Shown piece by piece: positions 44,206-52,968 of a DNA stretch of 59,294 nucleotides. A model generated the notes under the pieces. The model was not told the origin of the DNA. It did not search any database and was given only the letters and a program-made list of their open reading frames with translations. The position numbers and the translations under genes are program-made. How positions within the stretch are numbered: the first letter of the stretch is position 1; every line of letters starts with the position of its first letter. Source of the stretch: Jeotgalibacillus sp. S-D1 (GTDB taxonomy: Bacteria; Bacillota; Bacilli; Bacillales; Jeotgalibacillaceae); assembly GCF_004358665.1 (NCBI RefSeq), contig NZ_SMZR01000010.1:1-59294 (forward strand), given 5' to 3'.

Positions 44206-44800
44206 ACTTCTGATTTGATTTATTAAAGATAAACAGCCCGATCAGCATGCCGGCAGCCAAACCTGCAATATGGGCTGTCACATTTACATTTGCTGAAAAG
44301 AATGTCATGATCACACTGATGACGAGCAGCGGCAGGATCACCTGTCTCAGCTCCATTGGTGCGCGTTCTTTAAAAATAAGTAAAATAGCCGCATAGAGGC
44401 CAAATAAACCGAAGATTGCCCCGCTGGCACCAACTGACATGTAGATAGGCGGCTGAATAAGCCAGGTTACCAGATTGGCGATAATTCCGGTCAACAGGTA
44501 AACAACAATAAACTGCACATGACCGAGCATCCGCTCAAGCGCCGGTGCAAAAAGTACAAGTGAAAAGGTGTTAAATAACACATGCCATAAATCAGCATGA
44601 GCAAAGATCGGCGAAACCAATCTCCACCACTCTCCTGCAGAAATTAGGAAGTTTACCCCGAGCATCGTGCTCATAACCGTATCGCCCAGCTGGCCGGGGA
44701 GGGAAGTTAGGATAAAAACAACAGCATGAATCAGCACAAGAGCTGAAACAACTGGATACAGCTTTAAAAATTGTGATAAGCTTTCTGTACGTACAAACAA
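44204..44800 (-). CDS. Rhomboid-family intramembrane serine protease
   Basis: 198 aa, six TM helices. Catalytic Ser in GASGAIFGLFG and His in HIAGLAAGM; the conserved HxxxN in HVLFNTFSL supports the oxyanion site. Corresponds in position to B. subtilis YdcA. TTG 44800 start, with AGGAGGA about 9 nt upstream. Substrate unknown. Confidence 0.92.
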   Translation of the reverse strand: MFVRTESLSQFLKLYPVVSALVLIHAVVFILTSLPGQLGDTVMSTMLGVNFLISAGEWWRLVSPIFAHADLWHVLFNTFSLVLFAPALERMLGHVQFIVVYLLTGIIANLVTWLIQPPIYMSVGASGAIFGLFGLYAAILLIFKERAPMELRQVILPLLVISVIMTFFSANVNVTAHIAGLAAGMLIGLFIFNKSNQK

Positions 44801-44875
44801 TGAAGTGATTCCTCCTTCTAAGAACTTACATCATTGGTGCTATCATACTATAAATCAGATCAAAAGGGTGATACG

Positions 44876-45235
44876 ATGATCGCTGGCATTGGCCTGGACT
44901 TAATTGAACTTGACCGGATCGAATCCTTACTGGATCGCCATCCCAAATTAGCAAGACGTATATTAACATCTTATGAAATGGATTACTACCTATCCGTTAC
45001 CGGAAAAAGAAAAATTGAGTACCTGGCGGGAAGATTCGCCGCCAAGGAAGCCTATGCGAAAGCACTAGGAACCGGAATAGGGGCTGAGCTTTCTTTTCAG
45101 GATATAGAAATTGTAAAGGATGTATTCGGAAAACCTTTTATCAAAACAGATCGTCCCGGCACCGTTCACCTTTCCATCACCCACAGCCGGGATTTCGCTG
45201 CAGCACAAGTCATGATTGAACAAAGCGGCTCATAG
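44876..45235 (+). CDS. acpS: Holo-[acyl-carrier-protein] synthase
   Basis: 119 aa. It transfers 4'-phosphopantetheine from CoA to apo-ACP. Conserved [12 protein letters not shown] at the N-terminus, the Mg-binding [14 protein letters not shown] and the C-terminal [17 protein letters not shown] 44876 is preceded by AGGGTGAT. Divergent from the rhomboid gene. Confidence 0.96.
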   Translation: MIAGIGLDLIELDRIESLLDRHPKLARRILTSYEMDYYLSVTGKRKIEYLAGRFAAKEAYAKALGTGIGAELSFQDIEIVKDVFGKPFIKTDRPGTVHLSITHSRDFAAAQVMIEQSGS

Positions 45236-45238
45236 GAT

Positions 45239-45277
45239 AAAGCGTAGGGACGAGAAATAGGTCCTTGCGCTTTTTTA
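45239..45277 (+). terminator. acpS terminator
   Basis: AAAGCGTAGGGA / TCCTTGCGCTTT stem (with G-U pairs) followed by T6. Confidence 0.75.
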
Positions 45278-45352
45278 TTATGGGACGAGCGCTAAGAGGA
45301 GGACGGGGAGACCGAGGGGGGCGGAGGGGATCGAGCAGATCTAGCATAACGG

Positions 45353-45407
45353 GAGACCGGTGGGACATGTGAGACCGGTGAGATCGAGGAGACCGGTGGG
45401 AACGATA
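45353..45407. repeat. 9-bp tandem repeat beside array C
   Basis: GAGACCGGT, GGGACATGT, GAGACCGGT, GAGATCGAG, GAGACCGGT, GGGAACGAT in succession: 9-bp register with GAGACCGGTG returning every 18 bp (45353, 45371, 45389). It runs directly into the first site of array C. Confidence 0.8.
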
Positions 45408-46076
45408 AAATCGAAAAGTTGATCGATATAGTGACAAACATGATCGATAAAAGTGAAAACATGTGCGATATATCGCCATCAAAGCCCCGCCAGACCGATA
45501 TACGAGGAAAGTAGTTAGATAAGTTGTGAAAGATGATCGATAAACCCGCTGAGATGTGCGATAAACGGAAAAAAATGAACGATATATGGCCAGGTTCCTA
45601 GATGTCGGTCACCCGGTTGTAGGTGGTGTGAACCAAGCGCGTCCAGGCCGATAAAACCGAAATGTTAATAGATAAAATAACAAACATGATCGATAAAAGT
45701 GAAAACATGTGCGATATATCGCCATCAAAGCCCCGCCAGACCGATATACGAGGGAAGTAGATAGATAAGTTGTAAAAGATGCTCGATAAACCCGCTGAGA
45801 TGTGCGATAAACGGAAAAAAATGAACGATATATGGCCAGGCTCCTGGATGTCGGTCACCCGGTTGTAGGTGGTGTGAACCAAGCGCGTCCAGGCCGATAA
45901 AACCGAAATGTTAATAGATAAAATAACAAACATGATCGATAAAAGTGAAAACATGTGCGATATATCGCCATCAAAGCCCCGCCAGACCGATATACGAGGG
46001 AAGTAGATAGATAAGTTGTGAAAGATGATCGATAAACCCGCTGAGATGTGCGATAAACGGAAAAAGATGATCGATA
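45399..46076 (-). repeat. Array C: 27 TGATCGATA-like sites in three 246-bp tandem units
   Basis: Sites (plus-strand form TGATCGATA, i.e. minus-strand TATCGATCA) end at 45407, 45428, 45449, 45470, 45500, 45521, 45542, 45563, 45584; then 45653, 45674, 45695, 45716, 45746, 45767, 45788, 45809, 45830; then 45899, 45920, 45941, 45962, 45992, 46013, 46034, 46055, 46076. Steps are 21,21,21,30,21,21,21,21 with 69 bp between units. On the minus strand this is 4 x 21, 30, 3 x 21, identical to array A. Variants include TGTGCGATA, TGAACGATA and AGACCGATA. Confidence 0.95.
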
Positions 46077-46239
46077 TATGGGCCAGGCTTCAGGGTCCAG
46101 CCAGGCACCAGGGCCCCACCACAGCCCAGCCAAACTCCACAACAAAGTACATTAAACAGCCGCGATGCCTTCCGAAAATCAATGATCACACGCCACCATC
46201 TGCATGTCCCGCTGAAATAGCCGCATCCGCTTTTAGTTT

Positions 46240-46268
46240 GCATATTTAATATGCTTGTCTCATATGAT
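46240..46268 (+). promoter_or_regulatory. Sigma-E-like promoter of ydcC
   Basis: GCATATT (46240-46246), 14-bp spacer, CATATGAT (46261-46268), close to the mother-cell sigma-E consensus (KMATATT-N14-CATACAMT). The -10 lies in a perfect palindrome CATATGATCATATG (46261-46274), and GCATAT/ATATGC forms another around the -35. Confidence 0.6.
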
Positions 46269-46319
46269 CATATGGCACCGACTTGAACGGAGCGTTGACT
46301 CAACAAAGGGGAGGAAGCC

Positions 46320-47336
46320 ATGAAGAAGCTAGCTTGGTCGTTGTTAATCGGTTGTATGGTCCTTTTATTGTCTGCATGTGGAGAGACGACGAAAGAAGAG
46401 GCAACAAATGATTTAAAGGACAAGGTTGAGGATGTTGAAGCGTACAAGGCAACGGCAAAGATGGTATTTGAAACGGGTGAAGAGCCGCAAGAATATGATG
46501 TGGAAGTCTGGTATTCAAAACCTAATTTTTACCGTGTTCATTTGAAGCATGCTGAAGAAAAGCAGAGCCAGATGATCATTCGCAATGATGAAGGTGTGTT
46601 TGTATTGACGCCTGCATTAAATAAGAGCTTTCGATTCCAAAGTGACTGGCCCGCTAATGGCAGTCAAGCGTACTTAATTGAATCGCTTGTAAAAGATATC
46701 TCTGAGGATGACAAAGCGAAGTTTACCGAAAAAGATGGGGAGTATGTGTTTGAGTCAGCAACAAGGTACAAGCATCAGCATATGTTCCCGATGCAGGAGG
46801 TCAAGTTTAATAAAAAGACGCTAACTCCTTCAAGTGTGAAAGTGAAAGATGCTGATGGAAATGTGAAGATCAGCCTGACGTTCACAGATGTAAATATGGA
46901 TGCTTCATTTGAGAAAAGTGATTTTAATTTAGAGAAAAATATGATGAGCGCTCAGCTTGAGGTTCCTGTTTTAGGGGACGGTGCAGAAGGTGAAAACAAT
47001 TTTGAAGTGTTGTATCCGACAGAAGAGCTGGAAGGAACAACGATGCACGATGAACAAGAGGTGGAAATTGAAGGCGGAAAGCGGGTCATCATGACCTTTA
47101 ATGGGGAAAAGAATTACACACTTATTCAGGAAAAACTGGAGGCTGCACCGGTCATGCTTACAACAACCGATGCACCTGGTGAAGTCGTGGATCTTGGGTT
47201 TGCGGTGGGTTCGATGACAGAGCAATCCGTTGAGTGGAGCTTTAATGGAGTGGATTACATGCTCGCTTCAAATGATTTAACGCAGGAAGAATTGGTGTCA
47301 GTCGCTCGATCAGTTCAAGGTACTATGATAAAATAA
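46320..47336 (+). CDS. ydcC: LolA-like outer-surface lipoprotein YdcC
   Basis: 338 aa. Signal peptide with lipobox LSAC (Cys about 20), then a LolA-like beta-rich domain (YKATAKMVFETGEEPQEYDVEVWYSKPNFYRVHL...) and a C-terminal DUF4367-like portion (GFAVGSMTEQSVEWSFNGVDYML). The B. subtilis homologue is associated with sporulation and sigma-E expression, which fits the promoter seen here. It lies between array C and alr. Confidence 0.9.
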   Translation: MKKLAWSLLIGCMVLLLSACGETTKEEATNDLKDKVEDVEAYKATAKMVFETGEEPQEYDVEVWYSKPNFYRVHLKHAEEKQSQMIIRNDEGVFVLTPALNKSFRFQSDWPANGSQAYLIESLVKDISEDDKAKFTEKDGEYVFESATRYKHQHMFPMQEVKFNKKTLTPSSVKVKDADGNVKISLTFTDVNMDASFEKSDFNLEKNMMSAQLEVPVLGDGAEGENNFEVLYPTEELEGTTMHDEQEVEIEGGKRVIMTFNGEKNYTLIQEKLEAAPVMLTTTDAPGEVVDLGFAVGSMTEQSVEWSFNGVDYMLASNDLTQEELVSVARSVQGTMIK

Positions 47337-47347
47337 CCACATCTTTG

Positions 47348-47382
47348 TTTGAGGAGCAGCTTCCAGGGAGTCGCTCCTCAAA
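47348..47382 (+). other. Intergenic hairpin between ydcC and alr
   Basis: TTTGAGGAGC (47348-47357) / GCTCCTCAAA (47373-47382), perfect 10-bp stem with a 15-nt loop but no following T-run. It is therefore not a typical intrinsic terminator; it could be a processing or pausing site. Confidence 0.6.
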
Positions 47383-47404
47383 TGGTTCTGAGGGTGTGGA
47401 AAAT

Positions 47405-48559
47405 ATGGAGAGTCGTAATGAGTTTCACCGTGATACTTGGGTCGAGGTTGATCTTGACGCGATACAGCATAATATTCAACAGATCGCAGGGCAGATTGGT
47501 CTGGATGTTGCGATCATGGCTGTTGTGAAAGCTAATGCTTACGGGCACGGTTATCTTCCAGTTGCACGGACAGCACTTGCAAGCGGCGCTACTCATCTGG
47601 CCGTTGCGTTTATCGATGAAGCTTTATTCTTAAGAAAACAAGGCATCACTGCTCCGATAATGGTTCTGGGAGCATCAAGACCTGAAGATGCAGGGATTGC
47701 GGCTGCAAATGAAATTCAACTGACCGTTTATTCAAAAGAGTGGGTCGTACAGGCCGTCCCGCATATTCAAAATAAACCGCTCTTGATCCACGTGAAATGC
47801 GACACCGGAATGGGGAGAATCGGTTTAAAAACAGCGGACGAATTACGGGAGATTGAACAAGAAGCAGCAAGACATGACACGATTAAAATCGAAGGAATTT
47901 ATACACATTTTGCAACGGCGGATGAAACCGACACACGGTATGCAGATGAGCAGGCAGAACGCTTTCGGAAGCTGATTGATCACATGAAAGTAAAGCCGCC
48001 GCTTATTCACGCCTCCAACAGCGCTGCTGCACTTATGCGGAGAGATTCTTTCTTTTCTATCATCCGGTTTGGAATATCGATGTACGGGCTGTCTCCTTCC
48101 AACGAAATAGCAGACAAGCTGCCAGCACGGTTAACACCTGCTCTTTCGTTCCATAGCACGGTCGTTCACGTGAAAAAAGTAGAGCCGGGTGAGAAAATCA
48201 GCTACGGATCTACCTATGAGGCAGCTGGCCAGGAATGGATCGGCACCCTTCCAGTTGGGTATGCTGACGGCTGGATACGAAAAATGCAGGGATTTGAAGT
48301 GTTAATTGATGGGAAAAGAGTTCCGATTGTTGGGAGAGTTTGCATGGATCAGTGTATGATCCGCATGCCGGAAAACTATCCGGTTGGGACCAAAGTGACG
48401 CTGATTGGAAGACAGAACGGCGATGCGATTTTGATTGATGAGGTGGCAGATCATCTGGAAACCATTAATTATGAAGTTGCTTGTGCAATTGCAGCCAGAG
48501 TACCTCGTATTTACAGCAAAAAAAACAAGTCTGTTTTTGTATTAAACAGTCTTAATTAG
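47405..48559 (+). CDS. alr: Alanine racemase
   Basis: 384-aa PLP enzyme converting L-Ala to D-Ala for cell wall synthesis. PLP-lysine in AVVKANAYGHGY near residue 40, catalytic Tyr in KISYGSTYEA near 270, and GRVCMDQCM. ATG 47405 follows GAGGGTG; an earlier GTG-frame extension lacks family similarity. Gene order ydcC-alr-ndoAI-ndoA-rsbR is the same as in B. subtilis. Confidence 0.96.
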   Translation: MESRNEFHRDTWVEVDLDAIQHNIQQIAGQIGLDVAIMAVVKANAYGHGYLPVARTALASGATHLAVAFIDEALFLRKQGITAPIMVLGASRPEDAGIAAANEIQLTVYSKEWVVQAVPHIQNKPLLIHVKCDTGMGRIGLKTADELREIEQEAARHDTIKIEGIYTHFATADETDTRYADEQAERFRKLIDHMKVKPPLIHASNSAAALMRRDSFFSIIRFGISMYGLSPSNEIADKLPARLTPALSFHSTVVHVKKVEPGEKISYGSTYEAAGQEWIGTLPVGYADGWIRKMQGFEVLIDGKRVPIVGRVCMDQCMIRMPENYPVGTKVTLIGRQNGDAILIDEVADHLETINYEVACAIAARVPRIYSKKNKSVFVLNSLN

Positions 48560-48714
48560 TCAATACTTTGGGGTAATTGTCAGATATTTTCTAAATGGTG
48601 CTTTCCACTTCTCTTTTTTAATGGTAAGATGAAAATGGACTTGATGATGATCGAACATTAATATAGTGAAATGACAATTGAATTAGGTATGCAATGATGG
48701 TGGAGGTGTAGTTT

Positions 48715-48996
48715 GTGTCGGAATCCAGCGCAACGTCCCAAATTTTGGTTCGATTACCAAAACAGCTTTTAGTGGAATTGGAAGCATTTGCTGAGCAGGA
48801 AGATTTAAGCGAAAATGAGTGCATCTATCGTGCAACGAAAATGTTTATGCGAGAACGGCGTAAGAAACAAACTCAAGATGCGATGCGACGAGGGTACATG
48901 GAAATGGCAAAAATTAATCTTTCTATGGCATCGGAAGCATTACAGGCCGAGTACGAGGCTGAGCATACCGTGGAACGATTGGTAAGCGGAGGATAA
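48715..48996 (+). CDS. ndoAI: Antitoxin EndoAI (MazE-like, ribbon-helix-helix)
   Basis: 93 aa. N-terminal RHH DNA-binding fold ([45 protein letters not shown]); the C-terminal tail neutralises the toxin. GTG start with GGAGGTG. Four base pairs separate it from ndoA. Labile antitoxin and autorepressor of the pair. Confidence 0.93.
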   Translation: MSESSATSQILVRLPKQLLVELEAFAEQEDLSENECIYRATKMFMRERRKKQTQDAMRRGYMEMAKINLSMASEALQAEYEAEHTVERLVSGG

Positions 48997-49000
48997 CCCT

Positions 49001-49351
49001 TTGATTGTTAAGCGTGGTGATGTATTTTTTGCTGACCTTTCTCCGGTTGTCGGTTCAGAGCAAGGTGGAGTCCGCCCCGTTCTCATCATCCAAAACGACA
49101 TTGGAAATCGGTTTAGTCCCACAGTGGTGGTCGCAGCCATTACGGCTCAAATCCAGAAAGCAAAGCTTCCTACCCATGTTGAAATCAATTCAAAACGCAA
49201 TGGTTTTGAAAGGGATTCAGTTATTTTGCTTGAACAAATCAGGACTTTGGATAAACAGCGATTAACAGACAAAATAACGCATCTTGATGATGAAATGATG
49301 GATAAGGTAGATGAGGCTCTACAGATCAGTTTAGGATTAGTTGACCTCTAA
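49001..49351 (+). CDS. ndoA: mRNA interferase EndoA (MazF family toxin)
   Basis: 116 aa. A PemK/MazF-fold endoribonuclease that, in B. subtilis, cuts at [36 protein letters not shown] and the catalytic Arg/Thr region (VAAITAQ) are present. TTG start with GGAGG 8 nt upstream. Followed by a terminator just before the sigma-B module. Confidence 0.95.
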   Translation: MIVKRGDVFFADLSPVVGSEQGGVRPVLIIQNDIGNRFSPTVVVAAITAQIQKAKLPTHVEINSKRNGFERDSVILLEQIRTLDKQRLTDKITHLDDEMMDKVDEALQISLGLVDL

Positions 49352-49356
49352 TGTGG

Positions 49357-49384
49357 AAACGCTCTTAATGGAGCGTTTTTTTCT
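49357..49384 (+). terminator. ndoA terminator
   Basis: AACGCTC / GAGCGTT stem with T7. Confidence 0.85.
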
Positions 49385-49477
49385 TATGGATAGACCCAAC
49401 AGGATTCCTACTTTATAATAGATAATAGCTATTTGAAATATACTACTTAAGTGAACGAATTAATTAGAGGTGATGAT

Positions 49478-50308
49478 GTGTATAATGAGATTATTTCTCA
49501 TATAAAAGACCGTAAAACGACACTCATTGAAGAGTGGATTGAGCGGGTGAAAGAAGAAGCGGATGAACGGATGATTACCGTTGTATCCGAACAGGTATTT
49601 CAACGGACGAGCTATGAGTTTGTTGATTTGATTTTGCTCAGCTTAAGTGAAAAAGCTGATTACCAGGACAAGCTGCAGCTGTTTTCAGAAAAAGTGGTAC
49701 GGTTAGGCTGGCCGGTGACATTTGTTGTAGCCGGTCTACGAACGTTTACGCATATTGTGCATGATGACCTGATTGCACAGGGAGTCATCTCAAAGGAACG
49801 TGAAGGAGAATATTTGGAATTTCTTGATAAATGGATGGCGCCTATGTCAAATGAGATTATTCATACATATGCATCTACATGGGAAAAGACGGTTTCTCTC
49901 CAAAAGATGGCATTACAAGAATTATCGGCTCCGCTTATTCCAGTTGTTGAACATATATCAATTATGCCGCTGGTAGGAACTATTGACACAGAACGGGCAA
50001 AGCTTATTATGGAAAACCTCTTAGAGGGCGTAGTGGATCACAGAGCTGAAGTAGTACTGATTGATATTACAGGAGTGCCTGTCGTGGATACGATGGTAGC
50101 CCATCATATTATTCAGGCGGCTGAAGCTGTGCGCTTAGTAGGCGCCCGCTGCATGCTGGTTGGCATTCGTCCGGAAATTGCACAGACGATTGTTAACCTC
50201 GGAATTGACTTAAATAAATTTGTTACCACAAGCACCCTGAGAAAAGGAATGGAAAAAGCGCTTGAAATGACAAACAGAAAAATTGTTGGATTGGAGGGAG
50301 CCCTGTGA
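49478..50308 (+). CDS. rsbR: Stressosome subunit RsbR
   Basis: 276 aa. The N-terminal non-heme globin-like sensor (1-130), linker helix and C-terminal STAS domain are all present. The sequence [28 protein letters not shown] holds the first RsbT-phosphorylated Thr, and [14 protein letters not shown] the second. GTG 49478 has AGAGGTGA about 5 nt upstream; GTG 49451 lacks one. First gene of the eight-gene sigma-B operon; overlaps rsbS. Confidence 0.95.
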   Translation: MYNEIISHIKDRKTTLIEEWIERVKEEADERMITVVSEQVFQRTSYEFVDLILLSLSEKADYQDKLQLFSEKVVRLGWPVTFVVAGLRTFTHIVHDDLIAQGVISKEREGEYLEFLDKWMAPMSNEIIHTYASTWEKTVSLQKMALQELSAPLIPVVEHISIMPLVGTIDTERAKLIMENLLEGVVDHRAEVVLIDITGVPVVDTMVAHHIIQAAEAVRLVGARCMLVGIRPEIAQTIVNLGIDLNKFVTTSTLRKGMEKALEMTNRKIVGLEGAL

Positions 50309-50661
50309 GAATCCCGATTTTAAAATTAAATGATTGTCTTCTTGTATCGATTCAATGGGAGCTGGACGATCAGACTGCGCTTCAGTTTCAGGAAGATCTA
50401 TTAAAGAAAATCCATGAGACGAATGCACGCGGTGTTGTTATCGACATAACATCAATTGATTTTATTGATTCCTTTATTGCAAAGGTGCTTGGTGATGTAA
50501 TTAACATGTCAAGGCTTATGGGTGCGAAAGTTGTGATCACTGGAATTCAGCCAGCAGTTGCTATAACGTTAGTTGAGCTTGGCATTCGATTAGATGATGT
50601 GATGACAGCTTTAGATCTTGAAAAGGGTTTAGAGAAACTTCAACAGGAATTGGGGGATTGA
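50305..50661 (+). CDS. rsbS: Stressosome scaffold RsbS
   Basis: 118-aa STAS-domain protein. The phosphorylated Ser is in DFIDSFIAK (about residue 59). It binds RsbT with RsbR in the stressosome; phosphorylation by RsbT releases RsbT. GTG start overlapping the rsbR stop by 4 bp. Confidence 0.95.
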   Translation: MRIPILKLNDCLLVSIQWELDDQTALQFQEDLLKKIHETNARGVVIDITSIDFIDSFIAKVLGDVINMSRLMGAKVVITGIQPAVAITLVELGIRLDDVMTALDLEKGLEKLQQELGD

Positions 50662-50665
50662 CCAT

Positions 50666-51067
50666 ATGGAAATCCAATCCTGTGTAACCATCTTAAATGA
50701 ATGGGATATTGTGGCTGCTCGCCAGCTTGGTAGAAATGTGGCCAAAGAACTGGGGTTTGGAACTGTCGACCAGGCACGAATCACAACTGCCATAAGTGAA
50801 TTGGCACGTAACATCTACTTATATGCCGGACAGGGGCAGCTTTGTATAGATCGATTAAATGAGCAGGGAAAGACCGGACTTCGCATTATCGCTGTGGACG
50901 AAGGACCTGGAATTCCTGATATCAGAAAAGTAATGGAAGATGGTTTTTCAACATCAGGAGGTCTAGGAGCTGGTCTTCCGGGCGTTAGAAGACTAATGGA
51001 TGATTTTGACATCGACTCCAATCCTGGGGAAGGAACTGACATCCGCGCGACAAAGTGGCTCCGATAG
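50666..51067 (+). CDS. rsbT: Serine/threonine kinase RsbT
   Basis: 133-aa GHKL-fold kinase that phosphorylates RsbS and RsbR and activates RsbU when released. N-box ITTAISELARNIYLYA, G1 box VDEGPGIPD and G2 GLGAGLPGVRRLMDDF are present. 4-bp gap from rsbS. Confidence 0.96.
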   Translation: MEIQSCVTILNEWDIVAARQLGRNVAKELGFGTVDQARITTAISELARNIYLYAGQGQLCIDRLNEQGKTGLRIIAVDEGPGIPDIRKVMEDGFSTSGGLGAGLPGVRRLMDDFDIDSNPGEGTDIRATKWLR

Positions 51068-51078
51068 GAGGGTAAAAA

Positions 51079-52089
51079 ATGGATTTTAGTAAGACGATGG
51101 AAGAGAAGTATATCGACATACTTAAGCAGTTCATGGAATCACAATCTGAACAATCATTATATGCAGGCCAGCAATTCAGCAGACTGGCACTGGAACAAAA
51201 AATTCCTCCGGAGGAAATTGTTAATTTGCAGAAAAGCGCTATGCAAAAACTGATGCCGGATCTGCCTGATGAGGTTTGGCATTCCTATGACATTCTGCTT
51301 GAAGTAATGACGGCATACGGCTTTGCCTTCAGAGAATATCAGAGTCTGATCGATACTCAAAAAGAGTTTAAAAATGAAATGGAGATTGCATCCAGTGTGC
51401 AGGAAACGCTGCTTGGGACCTCTGTTCCTACTGTTGACGGTCTGGAGATCGGCGCGATTAGTGTGCCTGCCAAACAGATGAACGGTGATTATTTTCATTT
51501 CGTTCACGATGGGGACCACTCTGTCAACGTCGCTATAGCAGACGTGATAGGAAAGGGAATTCCCGCTGCACTGTGCATGAGCATGATCAAATATGCAATG
51601 GACAGCCTTCCTGAATACAGAAAAGATCCTAGTGCGGTTTTGGGAAGCCTGAACCGTGTAGTGGAGCAAAATGTCGATGATTCCATGTTCATCACGATGT
51701 TTTATGGTATGTATGAACTGAAGAAACATATATTGCACTTTGCCTCCGCCGGGCATGAGCCTGGATTTTTTTATTCAGAACGGCTTGGAGAATTTTTAGA
51801 TTTAGAAGCAAGAGGCCTGCTATTGGGTGTGGATAAAGGTGCTTCCTATAAACGCTATGAGCAGCAGGTGGAGATTGGGGATATGATCATCCTGATGTCC
51901 GACGGTGTAACGGAATGCCGTACAGATGAAGGGTTTATTGAGCGGGAAACGCTCATTTCATTTATTAATAATTATATTACCCTGCCGCCTCAGGAAATCG
52001 TTAATAAAATTTTCCGTGATCTTGAAAAACTTCAGCATTTTCAGCTCAGGGATGATTTTACATTAATTATAATGAAGCGCACAAAATAA
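51079..52089 (+). CDS. rsbU: Phosphoserine phosphatase RsbU
   Basis: 336 aa. N-terminal RsbT-binding four-helix domain (1-85) and C-terminal PP2C-type (SpoIIE) phosphatase domain with metal-binding Asp in MNGDYFHF and LMSDGVTECR. It dephosphorylates RsbV-P to start the response. AGGAGGG precedes the ATG. Confidence 0.96.
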   Translation: MDFSKTMEEKYIDILKQFMESQSEQSLYAGQQFSRLALEQKIPPEEIVNLQKSAMQKLMPDLPDEVWHSYDILLEVMTAYGFAFREYQSLIDTQKEFKNEMEIASSVQETLLGTSVPTVDGLEIGAISVPAKQMNGDYFHFVHDGDHSVNVAIADVIGKGIPAALCMSMIKYAMDSLPEYRKDPSAVLGSLNRVVEQNVDDSMFITMFYGMYELKKHILHFASAGHEPGFFYSERLGEFLDLEARGLLLGVDKGASYKRYEQQVEIGDMIILMSDGVTECRTDEGFIERETLISFINNYITLPPQEIVNKIFRDLEKLQHFQLRDDFTLIIMKRTK

Positions 52090-52094
52090 AAAAC

Positions 52095-52120
52095 GTTTTA
52101 AAAGTAATGGATGAGGGTAG
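52095..52120 (+). promoter_or_regulatory. Internal sigma-B promoter before rsbV
   Basis: GTTTTA (52095-52100), 14-bp spacer, GGGTAG (52115-52120). Same place as the autoregulatory sigma-B promoter in B. subtilis; it would drive rsbV-rsbW-sigB-rsbX. Confidence 0.85.
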
Positions 52121-52162
52121 GTTACAAGTACATTCCGTTTAGATATAGAAGAGGTGGAAAAA

Positions 52163-52498
52163 ATGAATATTAATATAAATATCACTAAACAAACAGAAGA
52201 TACAGTGCATGTAGCGATTGCTGGGGAAATTGATGCATTCACAGCACCAAAATTAAGAGAAGAACTTGGTTCGTTTTCCCAAAAAGAAAACCTGAATCTT
52301 GTAGCGAATCTATCAGAAGTAAATTATATGGACAGCACAGGGATTGGTGTATTTGTCGGATTATTTAAAGGACTAAAAGCAAACGGAGGACATCTGAAAT
52401 TAGTTGGATTGTCTGACCGTTTAAAACGTCTGTTTGATATTACCGGTCTTGCAGAGATTATGGATATCAATCCGGAAGTTAAAGGTGGGGTGGAGTAA
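52163..52498 (+). CDS. rsbV: Anti-anti-sigma factor RsbV
   Basis: 111-aa STAS protein. The Ser phosphorylated by RsbW is in YMDSTGIGV (about residue 56). Unphosphorylated RsbV captures RsbW and frees sigma-B. ATG 52163 has GAGGTGG 6 nt upstream; the in-frame GTG 52154 is inside that site. Stop overlaps rsbW start. Confidence 0.96.
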   Translation: MNININITKQTEDTVHVAIAGEIDAFTAPKLREELGSFSQKENLNLVANLSEVNYMDSTGIGVFVGLFKGLKANGGHLKLVGLSDRLKRLFDITGLAEIMDINPEVKGGVE

Positions 52499-52968
52499 TG
52501 CAATCATTTGATTATATCGAGATGAAGATTCCCGCCAAGGCCCAATACGTAGGTGTAATGAGATTGACCATTTCAGGAATTGCAAGTCGCATGGGATTTT
52601 CCTATGATGATATAGAAGATTTGAAAATTGCGTCCAGCGAAGCCATTACAAATGCAGTTCAGCATGCATATAGGGAAGATGACAACGGGGAAGTTGTCGT
52701 AGGCTTTGCACTTTATCGCGATAAATTAGAAGTGATCGTTGCCGACCATGGAAGCAGTTTTGATTTTATGAAAATAAAAGAAGAAGTAGGTCCTTATGAT
52801 GAAAGTTCATCCGTAGACATGCTGCGTGAAGGCGGCCTCGGTTTGTATTTAATCGAAAGTCTAATGGACGAAGTGAAAATTCATCATAAAGAAGGTGTAA
52901 CAGTCTTTATGACTAAGTATATTGAGGAAGAGCAGGTGGAGAGGGATGCGAAAACTGTCTCAACCTAA
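52498..52968 (+). CDS. rsbW: Anti-sigma-B factor / kinase RsbW
   Basis: 156-aa GHKL kinase. N-box IASSEAITNAVQHAY, VADHGSSFD and GGLGLYLIESLMD boxes. It binds sigma-B to keep it inactive and phosphorylates RsbV. Overlaps rsbV by 1 bp and sigB by 23 bp. Confidence 0.96.
   Translation: MQSFDYIEMKIPAKAQYVGVMRLTISGIASRMGFSYDDIEDLKIASSEAITNAVQHAYREDDNGEVVVGFALYRDKLEVIVADHGSSFDFMKIKEEVGPYDESSSVDMLREGGLGLYLIESLMDEVKIHHKEGVTVFMTKYIEEEQVERDAKTVST

Larger units (their letters stand above)
45278..46319. other. Large intergenic region with array C
   Basis: 1,042 bp between acpS and ydcC. Contents: a purine-rich stretch (45285-45398), a short 9-bp tandem repeat (45353-45407), array C (45399-46076), a C/A-rich unique stretch (46085-46230), and the ydcC promoter region. 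Overlapping open frames on the minus strand follow from the 21-bp and 9-bp periods and are not called as genes. Confidence 0.8.

Noticed and set aside
45399-46076. Cluster of DnaA boxes or a replication origin
   Set aside because: TTATC is shared with the DnaA box, but the following bases (GATCA, GCACA) do not match TTATCCACA. No dnaA, dnaN or AT-rich unwinding region is nearby.
45210-46243. Minus-strand open frames over array C and its purine-rich flank
   Set aside because: Same effect of the 21- and 9-bp periods. The frames are low-complexity, overlap each other and lack start signals.
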